23,519 nt of DNA from Bacteroidota bacterium (GTDB taxonomy: Bacteria; Bacteroidota; Bacteroidia; Chitinophagales; Chitinophagaceae). Of the stretch, positions 5,899-13,319 are shown piece by piece. The stretch lies in assembly GCA_023423015.1 (NCBI GenBank), contig JAFAGE010000283.1, positions 1-23,519 of the forward strand, read 5' to 3'. The position numbers were made by a program, and so were the translations under genes. Position 1 is the first letter of the stretch. Every line of letters begins with the position of its first letter. The notes beneath the pieces were generated by a model. The model was not told the DNA's origin and ran no database searches. It saw only the letters and a program-made list of their open reading frames with translations.

Positions 5899-7416
5899 AT
5901 GCGCTACCTGATTTTTTTCTTTGGTTTATTTGTTAAGTACTCTGCAGTTGTTGCGCAGCAAACAAATCAGTACGCAGGCACATTTACGTTAATAGACACC
6001 GGCGACCTGGCAACGGATAAGAACTGTTCGCGCGGTGTTGCCTGGGGCGATTTGAATGGCGACGGTTTGCCCGATGTTGTTGTATGTAACTGCAATAACC
6101 AGAATGTGTTCCTGTACATCAATGCGGGTGGTAAACATTTCCAAAGAATTACCGAGGGCGCGTTGCCAGAAACTACGGGCTATTTTGAAAGCACTGCCCT
6201 GGTTGATTATGATAACGATGGCGACCTGGATGTTTTCTTTACAAGCCTGAATGGCCACCCCGATGTTTTATTCCGGAACGATGGCGAGGCGAAGTTTTCG
6301 CGTGTACAGGCGGGGCAGCTCACCAGCGATTCGACCAGCGCACCGGGTGCATGCTGGTGCGACTACGACAACGACGGCGACCTGGATGTATACGTTGTGA
6401 CCCGGGATACTGTGCCTGATATTCTTTATAACAATTCCGGGAACGGAAGCTTTATCCAGGTGCCGGCGAGCCATTTTCCTTATACAAAAGCTGATGGCCG
6501 TACATGCTCGTGGGGCGACGTAGACGGCGACGGCGATTTCGATTTATACGTTGGAAACTTTACTGAGTTCGTGAAGGGCGCGCGCCGCAACGCACGAAAT
6601 AACATGTACATCAACGAGGGCGGCGGAAAATTCAGTCGTGTTACATCGGGCGACCCTGTAACTGACATTGGTCGTACCTATGGTACCTCGTTTGTTGATT
6701 TTGATAACGATGGCGATGCCGACCTGATGGTGACAAATATTGGTTTAAGAGACTCATCGGTCTTATATGTAAACGAAGGCAAGGGAACATTTAAGAAACT
6801 TCTTCCTGAACAGTCGGGCATACAAAGCGGGAAACCATCAAAGGGACATACGTGGGGCGACTTCAATAACGATGGTTACCTGGATCTGTTTGTTGCGAAC
6901 GGCACAGAGAACGTGCCCGATAGTTTACTGAACGACGATTTATATTTTGGTAGTGCAAACAGGAAATTAATCAAGATAAACAACGCACCACCTGCGCAAG
7001 ATGCCAAGGTTTCTGCAGGAACGGCTTACGCTGACGTGGATGGAGATGGCGACCTTGATTTATTTGTTTGCAACTGGAAAAACAACAATCAACAGAATGC
7101 GTGGTACATCAACAATATCCAAAGCACACAGTGGCTGGTAGTGCAATTACAAGGGACCACTTCGAACCGCATGGGCATTGGCGCAAAAGTGCAACTGAGT
7201 GGAACAGTGCAGGGAAAAGAATTCATTCAAACACGCTGGATGTTTCCGCAAACAGGGTTCGCCAGCCAGAATGCGAATCAGATTCATTTTGGTATTCCAA
7301 GAGATTTCATCTTCAAATCCCTGCATGTTCATTGGCCGTCAGGCCAAAATCAGCGTGTGGAAGCAGTGAAACTTAACCAGGTTTTGCAGGTTGTGGAAGT
7401 GAGCCGTGAAAGGTGA
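5899..7416 (+). CDS. Secreted FG-GAP/VCBS repeat protein with C-terminal ASPIC/UnbV domain
   Basis: The ATG at 5899 is preferred over the adjacent GTG at 5896. A signal peptide (RYLIFFFGLFV... AVVAQ) is followed by seven calcium-type loops: DLNGDG at about 51, DYDNDG at 103 and 155, DVDGDG at 207, DFDNDG at 267, DFNNDG at 321 and DVDGDG at 379, together forming a beta-propeller. Residues about 415-500 are the ASPIC/UnbV domain, with the GIGAKVQL and HWPSGQ motifs. Family members are extracellular or outer-surface proteins thought to bind glycans or proteins, often with a cytochrome or TPR partner. A c-type cytochrome dehydrogenase is encoded two genes on. The last codons (VSRER) already lie in the 7-base repeat array that follows. 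Confidence 0.9.
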   Translation: MRYLIFFFGLFVKYSAVVAQQTNQYAGTFTLIDTGDLATDKNCSRGVAWGDLNGDGLPDVVVCNCNNQNVFLYINAGGKHFQRITEGALPETTGYFESTALVDYDNDGDLDVFFTSLNGHPDVLFRNDGEAKFSRVQAGQLTSDSTSAPGACWCDYDNDGDLDVYVVTRDTVPDILYNNSGNGSFIQVPASHFPYTKADGRTCSWGDVDGDGDFDLYVGNFTEFVKGARRNARNNMYINEGGGKFSRVTSGDPVTDIGRTYGTSFVDFDNDGDADLMVTNIGLRDSSVLYVNEGKGTFKKLLPEQSGIQSGKPSKGHTWGDFNNDGYLDLFVANGTENVPDSLLNDDLYFGSANRKLIKINNAPPAQDAKVSAGTAYADVDGDGDLDLFVCNWKNNNQQNAWYINNIQSTQWLVVQLQGTTSNRMGIGAKVQLSGTVQGKEFIQTRWMFPQTGFASQNANQIHFGIPRDFIFKSLHVHWPSGQNQRVEAVKLNQVLQVVEVSRER

Positions 7417-7475
7417 GCGGTAAGAGGTGAGAAGGGAAAATGTCTTCTCACTGCTCACCGCTGACCTCTCACTAA
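7399..7475. repeat. Heptad-periodic array between two convergent genes
   Basis: There are eleven 7-base words in one phase. It starts with purine-rich words (GTGAGCC, GTGAGCG, GTAAGAG) and after 7440 continues with their complements (TCACTGC, TCACCGC, TGACCTC). The halves form an imperfect inverted repeat, 7411-7434 with 7444-7467 (20 of 24 paired), including the perfect stem GTGAGAAG/CTTCTCAC. It spans both stop codons and fills the whole space between the two genes, so the hairpin may act as a two-way terminator. Confidence 0.8.
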
Positions 7476-8737
7476 AATATTTTATACCCCACCGATATTC
7501 CATATCCTGTATTCTTTGCCGAACCTGTGAGGTCGTAGGTTCCAACTACGATGGGTTGTATGTCGGTAAAACCAAACTGCGCATTGAATTGGGCGGCAAG
7601 TCGCGGAGCGATTTCGTAGCCAATGAAAAAAATTGCCCCAAAATCCATTTTCCGAACGATGTATGGAGTGGTGGTGTATTGCATTAGTCCAACTTCGTTA
7701 TCGAAGGTTACTTTGGCATTACCGGACGATCCGCCCTTTATCTTCCCGCTCATTCCAAAAGCCATATATGGGCCTGCTCCAACTACCAGGTTAGATGCGC
7801 CTACAGATGGTTTGTAAACCAGGCTGAGAGGAACTTCGATGTATCCCAGTGTGAGATCTCTTTCTTCACTTTCATTGAGCTTCGCTCCTTTCATGTTGTA
7901 AAGTATTCCGGGCTGCAGGTAAAAGGAGCCCTTGATGTGCAGATCGCTGACAATGCCGGCATTAAAGCGCAGGGCAGATTTGTGATCGAGGCTCTTGCCG
8001 GTTGCATCTTTACCGCGGAAGTTCTGGAGATTTCCGCCAACACGTACAATGAACTCAGGTTTCCGTACGGGTGCATTCTTTGGACCAACATAATCTATGC
8101 CTTTACAGTTATAATATGCCTGGAACGAGGTAATCATTCCTTTCAATGTATACGGCGTAGATACAACGGTTGGCTTTGATGCATTGCAGTCTTCGAGGTA
8201 CTCCTGAAGTTGCCAAAGGTATGTGTCCTGGAATTTAACAGCCCTACCCCTGTTGCTGAGACCATCGATACTGTTAGCGTGCGGTGTTTCAAATTTCTTG
8301 AATCGCAACAGCTCGATGGTATCGTTACGCAAAATATAAAAATGGTAAACGTTGTCGTAGTACGAATAAAGTGGTTTGGGTCCCGATACCTGGAGTTTTA
8401 GAAACAAAGTATCTACACGGGTGTAAATTTTCTCGTCGTTATTGGTGCGTTGCAGATCGTCGAAGCGCGTGTCGATATCCGTAATTGCGCTGATAAAAGT
8501 TTCGCCTCCTACCGTGAATTGTTTGATGTCGGCGGGGCGGAGGGTTTGTATTTCGGAAACTTCATCCTTTTTAAACCTGATTTTTGAGGGAGTGATTCTC
8601 CAGTTGTCGTGCCTGATAAATCCGCGGATGGAATCACCATTAGCAAGTACAACAGTAGCGGGTTTGAAGTTTTTCTGGGCAAGCAGCGGGCATATTGCTG
8701 TCAGCAACAGCAGGGCTGTAAAGGTTAAGGTTCGCAT
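7472..8737 (-). CDS. Outer-membrane beta-barrel protein (PF13568-like)
   Basis: The protein has 421 residues. A signal peptide (TLTFTALLLLTAICPLLAQ) is followed by a soluble-looking region to about 220 rich in beta strands (NGDSIRGFIRH, IRFKKDEVSEIQTL) and without enzyme motifs. From about 225 the alternating-strand pattern of an 8-stranded barrel begins (IVRVGGNLQNF, FNAGIVSDLHI, FYLQPGILYNMKGAKL, YIEVPLSLVYKP, LVVGAGPYMAFGMSGK) and ends in an aromatic residue (GYGISVGYKIF), as usual for BAM-inserted proteins. The N-terminal module resembles Bacteroidota proteins with an extra domain before the barrel; its role is unknown. A promoter-like element lies 23 bases upstream. It faces the FG-GAP gene tail to tail. 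Confidence 0.85.
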   Translation of the reverse strand: MRTLTFTALLLLTAICPLLAQKNFKPATVVLANGDSIRGFIRHDNWRITPSKIRFKKDEVSEIQTLRPADIKQFTVGGETFISAITDIDTRFDDLQRTNNDEKIYTRVDTLFLKLQVSGPKPLYSYYDNVYHFYILRNDTIELLRFKKFETPHANSIDGLSNRGRAVKFQDTYLWQLQEYLEDCNASKPTVVSTPYTLKGMITSFQAYYNCKGIDYVGPKNAPVRKPEFIVRVGGNLQNFRGKDATGKSLDHKSALRFNAGIVSDLHIKGSFYLQPGILYNMKGAKLNESEERDLTLGYIEVPLSLVYKPSVGASNLVVGAGPYMAFGMSGKIKGGSSGNAKVTFDNEVGLMQYTTTPYIVRKMDFGAIFFIGYEIAPRLAAQFNAQFGFTDIQPIVVGTYDLTGSAKNTGYGISVGYKIF

Positions 8738-8760
8738 GTTGGGGTTTAATGGGTTATATG

Positions 8761-8768
8761 TAAATATA
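8761..8768 (-). promoter_or_regulatory. Possible -7 element of the beta-barrel gene
   Basis: TATATTTA on the minus strand matches seven of eight positions of TAnnTTTG and lies 23 bases before the ATG at 8737. The region is very AT-rich, so the match may be chance. No clear -33 element was found. Confidence 0.35.
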
Positions 8769-8810
8769 ATTATATAGAATTAAATCCGAAAACTTCTTCA
8801 AATTACACTG

Positions 8811-11030
8811 ATGTACATGTTACGATTGTTATTGCCGGTTTTTGCTTTGCTTTTTGTTTCCTGTAATATTTCTCCGGCTACGAAAACACGCGCGGATGAG
8901 TATATGGGATTTGAGCATATGCGTACCGTGGAAACAAACCCATCGCTTGAGCCGCTAACCGTAGAAGAAAGCGTGAAGCGTTTCAGGGTTCCCAAAGGAT
9001 TCAGGCTCGAAATTGTTGCTGCAGAACCACTGATTTCGGAGCCGGTTGCCATTGCCTGGGATTGCAACGGCAGTATGTATGTTGCCCAGATGGAAACATA
9101 TATGCAGACGGTAGATGCCGACGGGCAGGATGAGCCGCGCAGCCGCATCATGCTACTGGAGGATACAGACAACGACGGCAGAATGGACAAAAGCTCCGTA
9201 TTCTTAGATAGTCTTGCATCTCCCAGGATGATCTTATGTGTGGGGAATGAATTATTCGTGAATGAAACCAACACGTTCGACATACATGCCTACAAAGACG
9301 AAAATGGCGACGGTTCAGCCGATACAAAAAGAATTGTTTACAGCAAGCCCGTCAGGGCCTATGGCAATATAGAACATCAGCGGTCAGGTTTGGACTGGAA
9401 CATCGATAACCGGATTCATGTGACCACAGACGCTGAAGTGTACCGGTATGTCAACAAAGAATTTGTAGCAGATTCGCTCGTTTACGGAAACAACGGACAG
9501 TGGGGATTAACCCACGACGACTTTGGCAGAATATATTTCAGCAGGGCTGCCTCGGGTGTTGCCGCCAGCGGCTTTCACGTAAGTCCTGAATATGGCCAAT
9601 TCGATTTGTTTGACCGGGCAGAAGATTCCGTTTTCCGGCTGGTTTGGCCCGGCGTGAAGACGCCCGACGCGAATGCGCGGTTACGTGAAGACAGTACGCT
9701 CATTGAATTCACATCTGTCTGCGGACAAAGTGTATATCGTGGCGATCAGTTGCCACCTTCGATGTATGGAGATTACTTTGCGTGTGAGCCGGTGGGCCGA
9801 CTAATTCGCCGTGCGAAAATCACAGAAAACGATGGCGTAATCAAGGTGAGCAATGCATACCAGGCGGATGAATTTATAACTACAAGCGATTTTCATTTCC
9901 GGCCTGTGAATACATACACCGGGCCGGATGGCTACCTGTACATCGTAGATATGTACCGGGGAATCATCCAGGAATCGGAGTGGGTGAGACCAGGCATGCC
10001 GATTTATGAACAGGTGAAAAGCAAAGCCCTCGACAAGAATGTAAGAAGAGGGCGTATTTACCGGCTCGTGCACGAAAACAGCAAACGGGGCGCTGCGCCA
10101 AAGATGCTCGACGAGCCAGTTGAAAAACTGGTAAAGCATTTATCACATCGAAATGGATGGTGGCGCGACAACGCTCAAAGAGAAATAATTGTTCGGAATG
10201 ATTTAACCGTGCTTCCACTACTGCAGAAAGTTTTTGAAGAAAAACAGGAAGGCATTGCACGATTACACGCGCTATGGACATTAGATGGATTGGCAAAAGT
10301 TGATAAGAGCACGCTGATGGCTGCATTGAATGATGAGGACCGGCACATCAGGAAAGCGGCAATCCGGATTGCAGAAAGATTCGATGATGACGAGATTCTG
10401 AAAAAAGTAATAGCGCTTCAAGGCGACAGCAGTAAAGAAGTTCTAGGGCAGGTGATTTTATCGTTGAACCGAATGGCACCTGACACGAGCGATGCTGTAA
10501 AAGATATAATTGAAAATAACGAATCTCATCCTTTGATTTCCGCTATCAACACGATGCTTGCCGACAACGGCGAGAAAGAAAAATTTGGTTCCAGGCTTGT
10601 AGCACTAAATGAAACTGCGCGCAACCGGGTTATCAAAGGGTCAGAAATTTTTGGTTCATTGTGTGCGTCGTGTCATGGTCCAAAAGGGATGGGATTACCG
10701 AATAAAATGGCACCGCCACTCATTGGAAAAATCAGGTTACTCAACGATAAGCCATCTTCGATCAAAATATTGCTACATGGATTGCAGGGGCCTGTGGAAG
10801 GAATTAGTTATCCGGATATCATGATGCCGATGAAGGCCTACGACGATGAATGGATTGCTTCGGTGTTAAGTTATGTACTCTTTGATCTGAATATGCAAAG
10901 TTTTCCCGGGTTGCCGACTGATTATCTTCATTCGCTGATGGTAACCCCGGACGACGTTAAAAAAATACGAACCAAATACGCTGCGCGAAAAACTCCGTGG
11001 ACCTGGGAGGAATTATTGAAAGATAAATGA
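8811..11030 (+). CDS. PVC-type lipoprotein dehydrogenase: beta-propeller, HEAT region, cytochrome c
   Basis: The protein has 739 residues. A lipoprotein signal ends in LLFVSC (Cys18). Residues about 50-410 form a sugar-dehydrogenase-like beta-propeller of the membrane-bound-dehydrogenase type known from Planctomycetes, Verrucomicrobia and Bacteroidota (FRVPKGFRLEIVAAEPLI, YVAQME, GPDGYLYIVDMYRG). About 435-570 is helical with HEAT-like repeats (DEDRHIRKAAIRIAERF). The C-terminal cytochrome c domain has heme motif CASCH (618-622) and a likely distal Met ligand in MMPM (671-674). It probably oxidises a sugar or alcohol in the periplasm and passes electrons to its own heme. The substrate is unknown. 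The gene stands alone, with the tRNA terminator 19 bases after its stop. Confidence 0.88.
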   Translation: MYMLRLLLPVFALLFVSCNISPATKTRADEYMGFEHMRTVETNPSLEPLTVEESVKRFRVPKGFRLEIVAAEPLISEPVAIAWDCNGSMYVAQMETYMQTVDADGQDEPRSRIMLLEDTDNDGRMDKSSVFLDSLASPRMILCVGNELFVNETNTFDIHAYKDENGDGSADTKRIVYSKPVRAYGNIEHQRSGLDWNIDNRIHVTTDAEVYRYVNKEFVADSLVYGNNGQWGLTHDDFGRIYFSRAASGVAASGFHVSPEYGQFDLFDRAEDSVFRLVWPGVKTPDANARLREDSTLIEFTSVCGQSVYRGDQLPPSMYGDYFACEPVGRLIRRAKITENDGVIKVSNAYQADEFITTSDFHFRPVNTYTGPDGYLYIVDMYRGIIQESEWVRPGMPIYEQVKSKALDKNVRRGRIYRLVHENSKRGAAPKMLDEPVEKLVKHLSHRNGWWRDNAQREIIVRNDLTVLPLLQKVFEEKQEGIARLHALWTLDGLAKVDKSTLMAALNDEDRHIRKAAIRIAERFDDDEILKKVIALQGDSSKEVLGQVILSLNRMAPDTSDAVKDIIENNESHPLISAINTMLADNGEKEKFGSRLVALNETARNRVIKGSEIFGSLCASCHGPKGMGLPNKMAPPLIGKIRLLNDKPSSIKILLHGLQGPVEGISYPDIMMPMKAYDDEWIASVLSYVLFDLNMQSFPGLPTDYLHSLMVTPDDVKKIRTKYAARKTPWTWEELLKDK

Positions 11031-11048
11031 GCAGCGCGCTCCTGAACG

Positions 11049-11078
11049 AAAAAGCCTCATCCGCTACGCGGACGAGGC
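11049..11078 (-). terminator. Intrinsic terminator of the tRNA-Leu gene
   Basis: On the minus strand an 11-bp stem (GCCTCGTCCGC with GCGGATGAGGC, one G-U pair, loop GTA) is followed directly by five T. It begins a few bases after the tRNA 3' end. On the plus strand there is no T-run after the stem, so it ends mainly the tRNA transcript, though the hairpin may also protect the 3' end of the dehydrogenase mRNA. Confidence 0.85.
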
Positions 11079-11082
11079 CTTG

Positions 11083-11166
11083 TGCCCAGAACTGGATTCG
11101 AACCAGCACACCGTTGCCGGCGCTGCGACCTGAACACAGTGCGTCTACCAATTTCGCCATCTGGGC
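11083..11166 (-). tRNA. tRNA-Leu (anticodon CAG)
   Basis: The 84-nt gene folds fully. The acceptor stem is GCCCAGA with TCTGGGC, and the discriminator base is A. The D-arm contains AATTGGTAGAC. The anticodon stem CTGTG/CGCAG holds loop TTCAGGT, giving anticodon CAG (Leu). The long class II variable arm GCGCCGGCAACGGTG and the T-arm with GGTTCGAATCC are present. The 3' CCA is not encoded (the next bases are CAA), so it must be added afterwards. The long variable arm and the loop agree with leucine. It has its own promoter and terminator. Confidence 0.95.
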
Positions 11167-11183
11167 ATCCTGTTTCAGGGCGG

Positions 11184-11208
11184 CAAATATAGGATGAAAT
11201 CGGGACAA
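11184..11208 (-). promoter_or_regulatory. Promoter of the tRNA-Leu gene
   Basis: TATATTTG (11184-11191, minus strand) matches TAnnTTTG exactly and lies 17 bases before the mature tRNA 5' end, leaving about ten bases of leader. TTG at 11206-11208 is a possible -33 element, but its 14-base spacer is shorter than usual. Confidence 0.6.
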
Positions 11209-11240
11209 CCTGAAGAAATTGCTTTATGATTTTGCCAGAG

Positions 11241-11408
11241 GGGGGCGGAGGGCGGAGAACGGAGAGTGCCTTCTGCCATCTGCCTTCTGCCATCTGCCTT
11301 CTGCCATTTGCCTTATGCCCTATGCCTAATGCTTTCTAACCTCCGCCCTCCGCCCTCCGACCTCCGCCCTATTCCTTCTGCCATCTGCCATCTGCCTTCT
11401 GCCCATTT
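11241..11408. repeat. Heptad-periodic array, 24 words in one phase, with three word families
   Basis: Read from 11241 in steps of seven, every word fits the pattern. First come GAGGGCG-type words, then nine or so CCTTCTG/CCATCTG-type words, then CCCTCCG/ACCTCCG-type words, then CCTTCTG and CCATCTG again, ending at 11408. The phase is not lost at the changes. 11244-11257 (two GGCGGAG) is a perfect inverted repeat of 11341-11354 (two CTCCGCC). It fills the gap between the tRNA promoter and the DUF3500 gene and has no open reading frame with a known domain. Confidence 0.85.
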
Positions 11409-11411
11409 ACG

Positions 11412-11419
11412 TATCTTCC
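11412..11419 (+). promoter_or_regulatory. Possible -7 element of the DUF3500 gene
   Basis: TATCTTCC resembles the TAnnTTTG element in its first half only. The same eight bases precede the histidine-kinase gene (19935-19942). If real, transcription starts near 11426, which favours the ATG at 11436 over that at 11427. No -33 element is visible because the heptad array lies directly upstream. Confidence 0.25.
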
Positions 11420-11435
11420 ATCGCAAATGCCTGCC

Positions 11436-12452
11436 ATGCGTTTCATTATTCTAATCATCTGCTTTGCTTTGATCGGCGCCCGCGTTGCGGCTCAAGACCT
11501 CGCTGCCGATGCCTCTGCTTTCATTAGCACGCTCAGCAATGAACAGAAGAAACTTACCCTCTTCCCCTTTGCCAGCGACGAACGTTACAATTTCCACTAC
11601 TTCCCTATCGACGATCGCAAAGGATTGCCAATCGGCGACATGTCGAAGGCACAGAAAGACGCAGCATTCAAATTGTTGAATAATGCCCTCACCGACGCCA
11701 CCATCAAAAAAGTGCATGAAATAATTGAACTGGAAGTGTTGTTGAAGGAACTGGAAAACCGCGGACCCGACGACCATTTTCGCGACCCGGCTAAATATTT
11801 CCTCGCCATATTCGGAACACCGGGCGCAAATGAAATCTGGGGGTGGCGCTTCGAAGGGCATCATGTTTCTTTCAACTTCTCTTCGCAAAACAATACCATT
11901 GTGTCGGGTACGCCTGGCTTCCTGGGATCAAATCCCGCGATAGTGCCGCAAGGTCCCGATAAAGGAAAAGAGATTCTGAAAGAAGAACGGGAAACGGGGC
12001 TCGCATTTGTACACTCGTTATCGAAAGAACAATTGAAAACCGCCTTCATCAGCGATGATGCACCCGGTGAGATATTAACCGGCAATAAACGAAAGGCAAT
12101 CATCGATGATCCAAAAGGAATTTCCTATTCGCAACTTAACGCGAGCCAGCAGAAGAAATTTATTGAACTCGTCAACCTGTACATCACACGTTATAAAAAA
12201 CCATTCGCGCAAACGATGATGGACGACATCAAAAAAGCCGGATTTGACAAACTGAAATTTGCCTGGGCTGGTCACATGCAAACAGGTCCCGGACATCCGC
12301 ATTATTATCGCATAACAGGCCCTACCATCATCATCGAATACGATAACACTCAAAATAACGCCAATCATGTGCATACGGTTGTCCGCGACCTGCTCCGCGA
12401 CTATGGCGGCGATGAATTAATGAAACATTATAAGGAGAAGCACAGCCATTGA
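11436..12452 (+). CDS. Secreted DUF3500 protein
   Basis: Two ATGs compete (11427 and 11436). The second starts directly with the signal peptide (MRFIILIICFALIGARVAAQ) and gives 338 residues. The mature part matches DUF3500: an early LSNEQKKLTLFPFASDERYNFHYFP segment, RKGLPIGDMS, the central IFGTPGANEIWGWRFEGHH motif and the late HPHYYRITGPTIIIEYDN strand. The conserved His, Trp and Glu residues suggest a binding or catalytic site, but no activity is established for the family. It is predicted periplasmic or extracellular. It runs tail to tail with the DUF4382 lipoprotein, separated by only 29 bases of repeat-like DNA. Confidence 0.88.
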   Translation: MRFIILIICFALIGARVAAQDLAADASAFISTLSNEQKKLTLFPFASDERYNFHYFPIDDRKGLPIGDMSKAQKDAAFKLLNNALTDATIKKVHEIIELEVLLKELENRGPDDHFRDPAKYFLAIFGTPGANEIWGWRFEGHHVSFNFSSQNNTIVSGTPGFLGSNPAIVPQGPDKGKEILKEERETGLAFVHSLSKEQLKTAFISDDAPGEILTGNKRKAIIDDPKGISYSQLNASQQKKFIELVNLYITRYKKPFAQTMMDDIKKAGFDKLKFAWAGHMQTGPGHPHYYRITGPTIIIEYDNTQNNANHVHTVVRDLLRDYGGDELMKHYKEKHSH

Positions 12453-12459
12453 GAGTCAT

Positions 12460-12487
12460 AATCACCTTTCACCGCTCACCTTTAATA
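12460..12487. repeat. Short heptad-periodic stretch between two convergent stop codons
   Basis: AATCACC, TTTCACC, GCTCACC and TTTAATA follow each other in one 7-base phase. The words belong to the same CTCACC family as the array at 7399-7475, which also lies between two convergent genes. It is too short to be certain alone. The last word runs into the stop codon of the minus-strand gene. Confidence 0.5.
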
Positions 12488-12991
12488 CACCAACTTAACC
12501 ACAGGTCGAAGTTTATATCCTCCCTCTTCACTCTTAACAGACAGCGCTGCATCAAAATCAATCAGCAACGAATCTACAGGGCCGCGGAGCTCTTTGTCTA
12601 CTTTAATTTTCAGACCTGATTCACTTCCGCTCGGGATGGTTAGTGGAAATACTTCGCCTCCCGCCTTAATGCTGTTTTCCTGGCCAAGAACGAGTCTTAT
12701 TTCCTTCACTTTGCCCTGTGGCAGTACCAGTTCGGAGATGAGAGTATCAACGCCGTTCTGCAACTCCAGCAGGTTGTAAATGCCGGCTTCTGTTTTCATG
12801 GAGAGCCAGCTGGAAGTGTCGCCTTCAAGTTTTATTCTGATTTCTTTCAGGTCAACGTTCACCTCTTCGAACGAGGCAGGCGCATCGGTCAATTTTACTC
12901 TTAACGTGGTGCTTCCACCGGAATCTTTTTTACAGGAAAAAACGCTGAAAGTTACTAATAGGGTGATCCCCAGAAGATTGATTGTTCTCAT
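12482..12991 (-). CDS. DUF4382 lipoprotein
   Basis: The protein has 169 residues. A lipoprotein signal ends in FSVFSC (Cys20), followed by KKDSGG, the usual linker of Bacteroidota lipoproteins. From residue 28 the DUF4382 pattern follows: VKLTDAPASFEEVNVDLKEIRI, then a short loop, YNLLELQNGVDTLISELVLPQGKVKEIRLVLG, and the final LLIDFDAALSV with PVVKLVY. The domain is an immunoglobulin-like beta fold found in many cell-surface proteins, and its ligand is unknown. The absence of an acidic sequence after the cysteine gives no clear hint of surface export. On this strand TAGATCCG lies upstream but is a poor -7 match. No other gene seems linked. Confidence 0.88.
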   Translation of the reverse strand: MRTINLLGITLLVTFSVFSCKKDSGGSTTLRVKLTDAPASFEEVNVDLKEIRIKLEGDTSSWLSMKTEAGIYNLLELQNGVDTLISELVLPQGKVKEIRLVLGQENSIKAGGEVFPLTIPSGSESGLKIKVDKELRGPVDSLLIDFDAALSVKSEEGGYKLRPVVKLVY

Positions 12992-13090
12992 AGTCGGATT
13001 TGTTTCGGATCTAAAAACAAGAAAAGGAAAAAAATTGAAAGAAGGAAACGTGCAAGGCAGTAAGTAAAGGCCAAAAGCAGAAGAAAAACT

Positions 13091-13202
13091 TTTCTCCGCT
13101 CCACGTTCTCGTTCTATCCATTATCTGCCATCTCTCATCTCTCAATTACTTTCATTTCCTATTGCCGTTTGCCCGACATTCCTGCCTTTTGCCATTTCTG
13201 GC
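13091..13202. repeat. Heptad-periodic array upstream of the glycan operon
   Basis: Sixteen 7-base words in one phase: TTCTCCG, CTCCACG and TTCTCGT first, later GCCATCT, CTCATCT, TTGCCGT, TTGCCCG, TGCCTTT and TGCCATT. They are more degenerate than at 11241-11408, but the period is visible by eye and the end words belong to the same TGCC family. The remainder of the 328-base gap (12992-13319) holds an A-rich, purine-rich part up to 13080 and an unremarkable stretch after 13203. I found no clear promoter for the operon. Confidence 0.65.
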
Positions 13203-13319
13203 ATAGTGCTTGCAAATCCGATGTCGCAACTCCTATCCAGTATCCTCACCAGTTAATCGAATACTTCTTCACACACTTTTCGATGATTGTTGCCTCTGGT
13301 CAATTATCAAGTACAAACT

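Noticed and set aside
8798..9283. Minus-strand 161-codon frame opposite the dehydrogenase gene
   Set aside because: Serine- and threonine-rich shadow of a well conserved propeller gene; no leader or promoter.
11083..11166. Integration site of a genomic island at the tRNA-Leu gene
   Set aside because: No integrase and no second copy of the tRNA 3' end was seen on either side within the window.
11241..11408. CRISPR array or minisatellite with spacers
   Set aside because: Units are only seven bases and adjoin directly; there are no unique spacers of constant length and no cas genes.
11451..11888. Minus-strand 145-codon frame opposite DUF3500
   Set aside because: DUF3500 on the plus strand is clearly recognised; the opposite frame has no domain.
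12992..13080. Riboswitch or structured leader
   Set aside because: The stretch is A- and G-rich with no paired elements or known riboswitch core.
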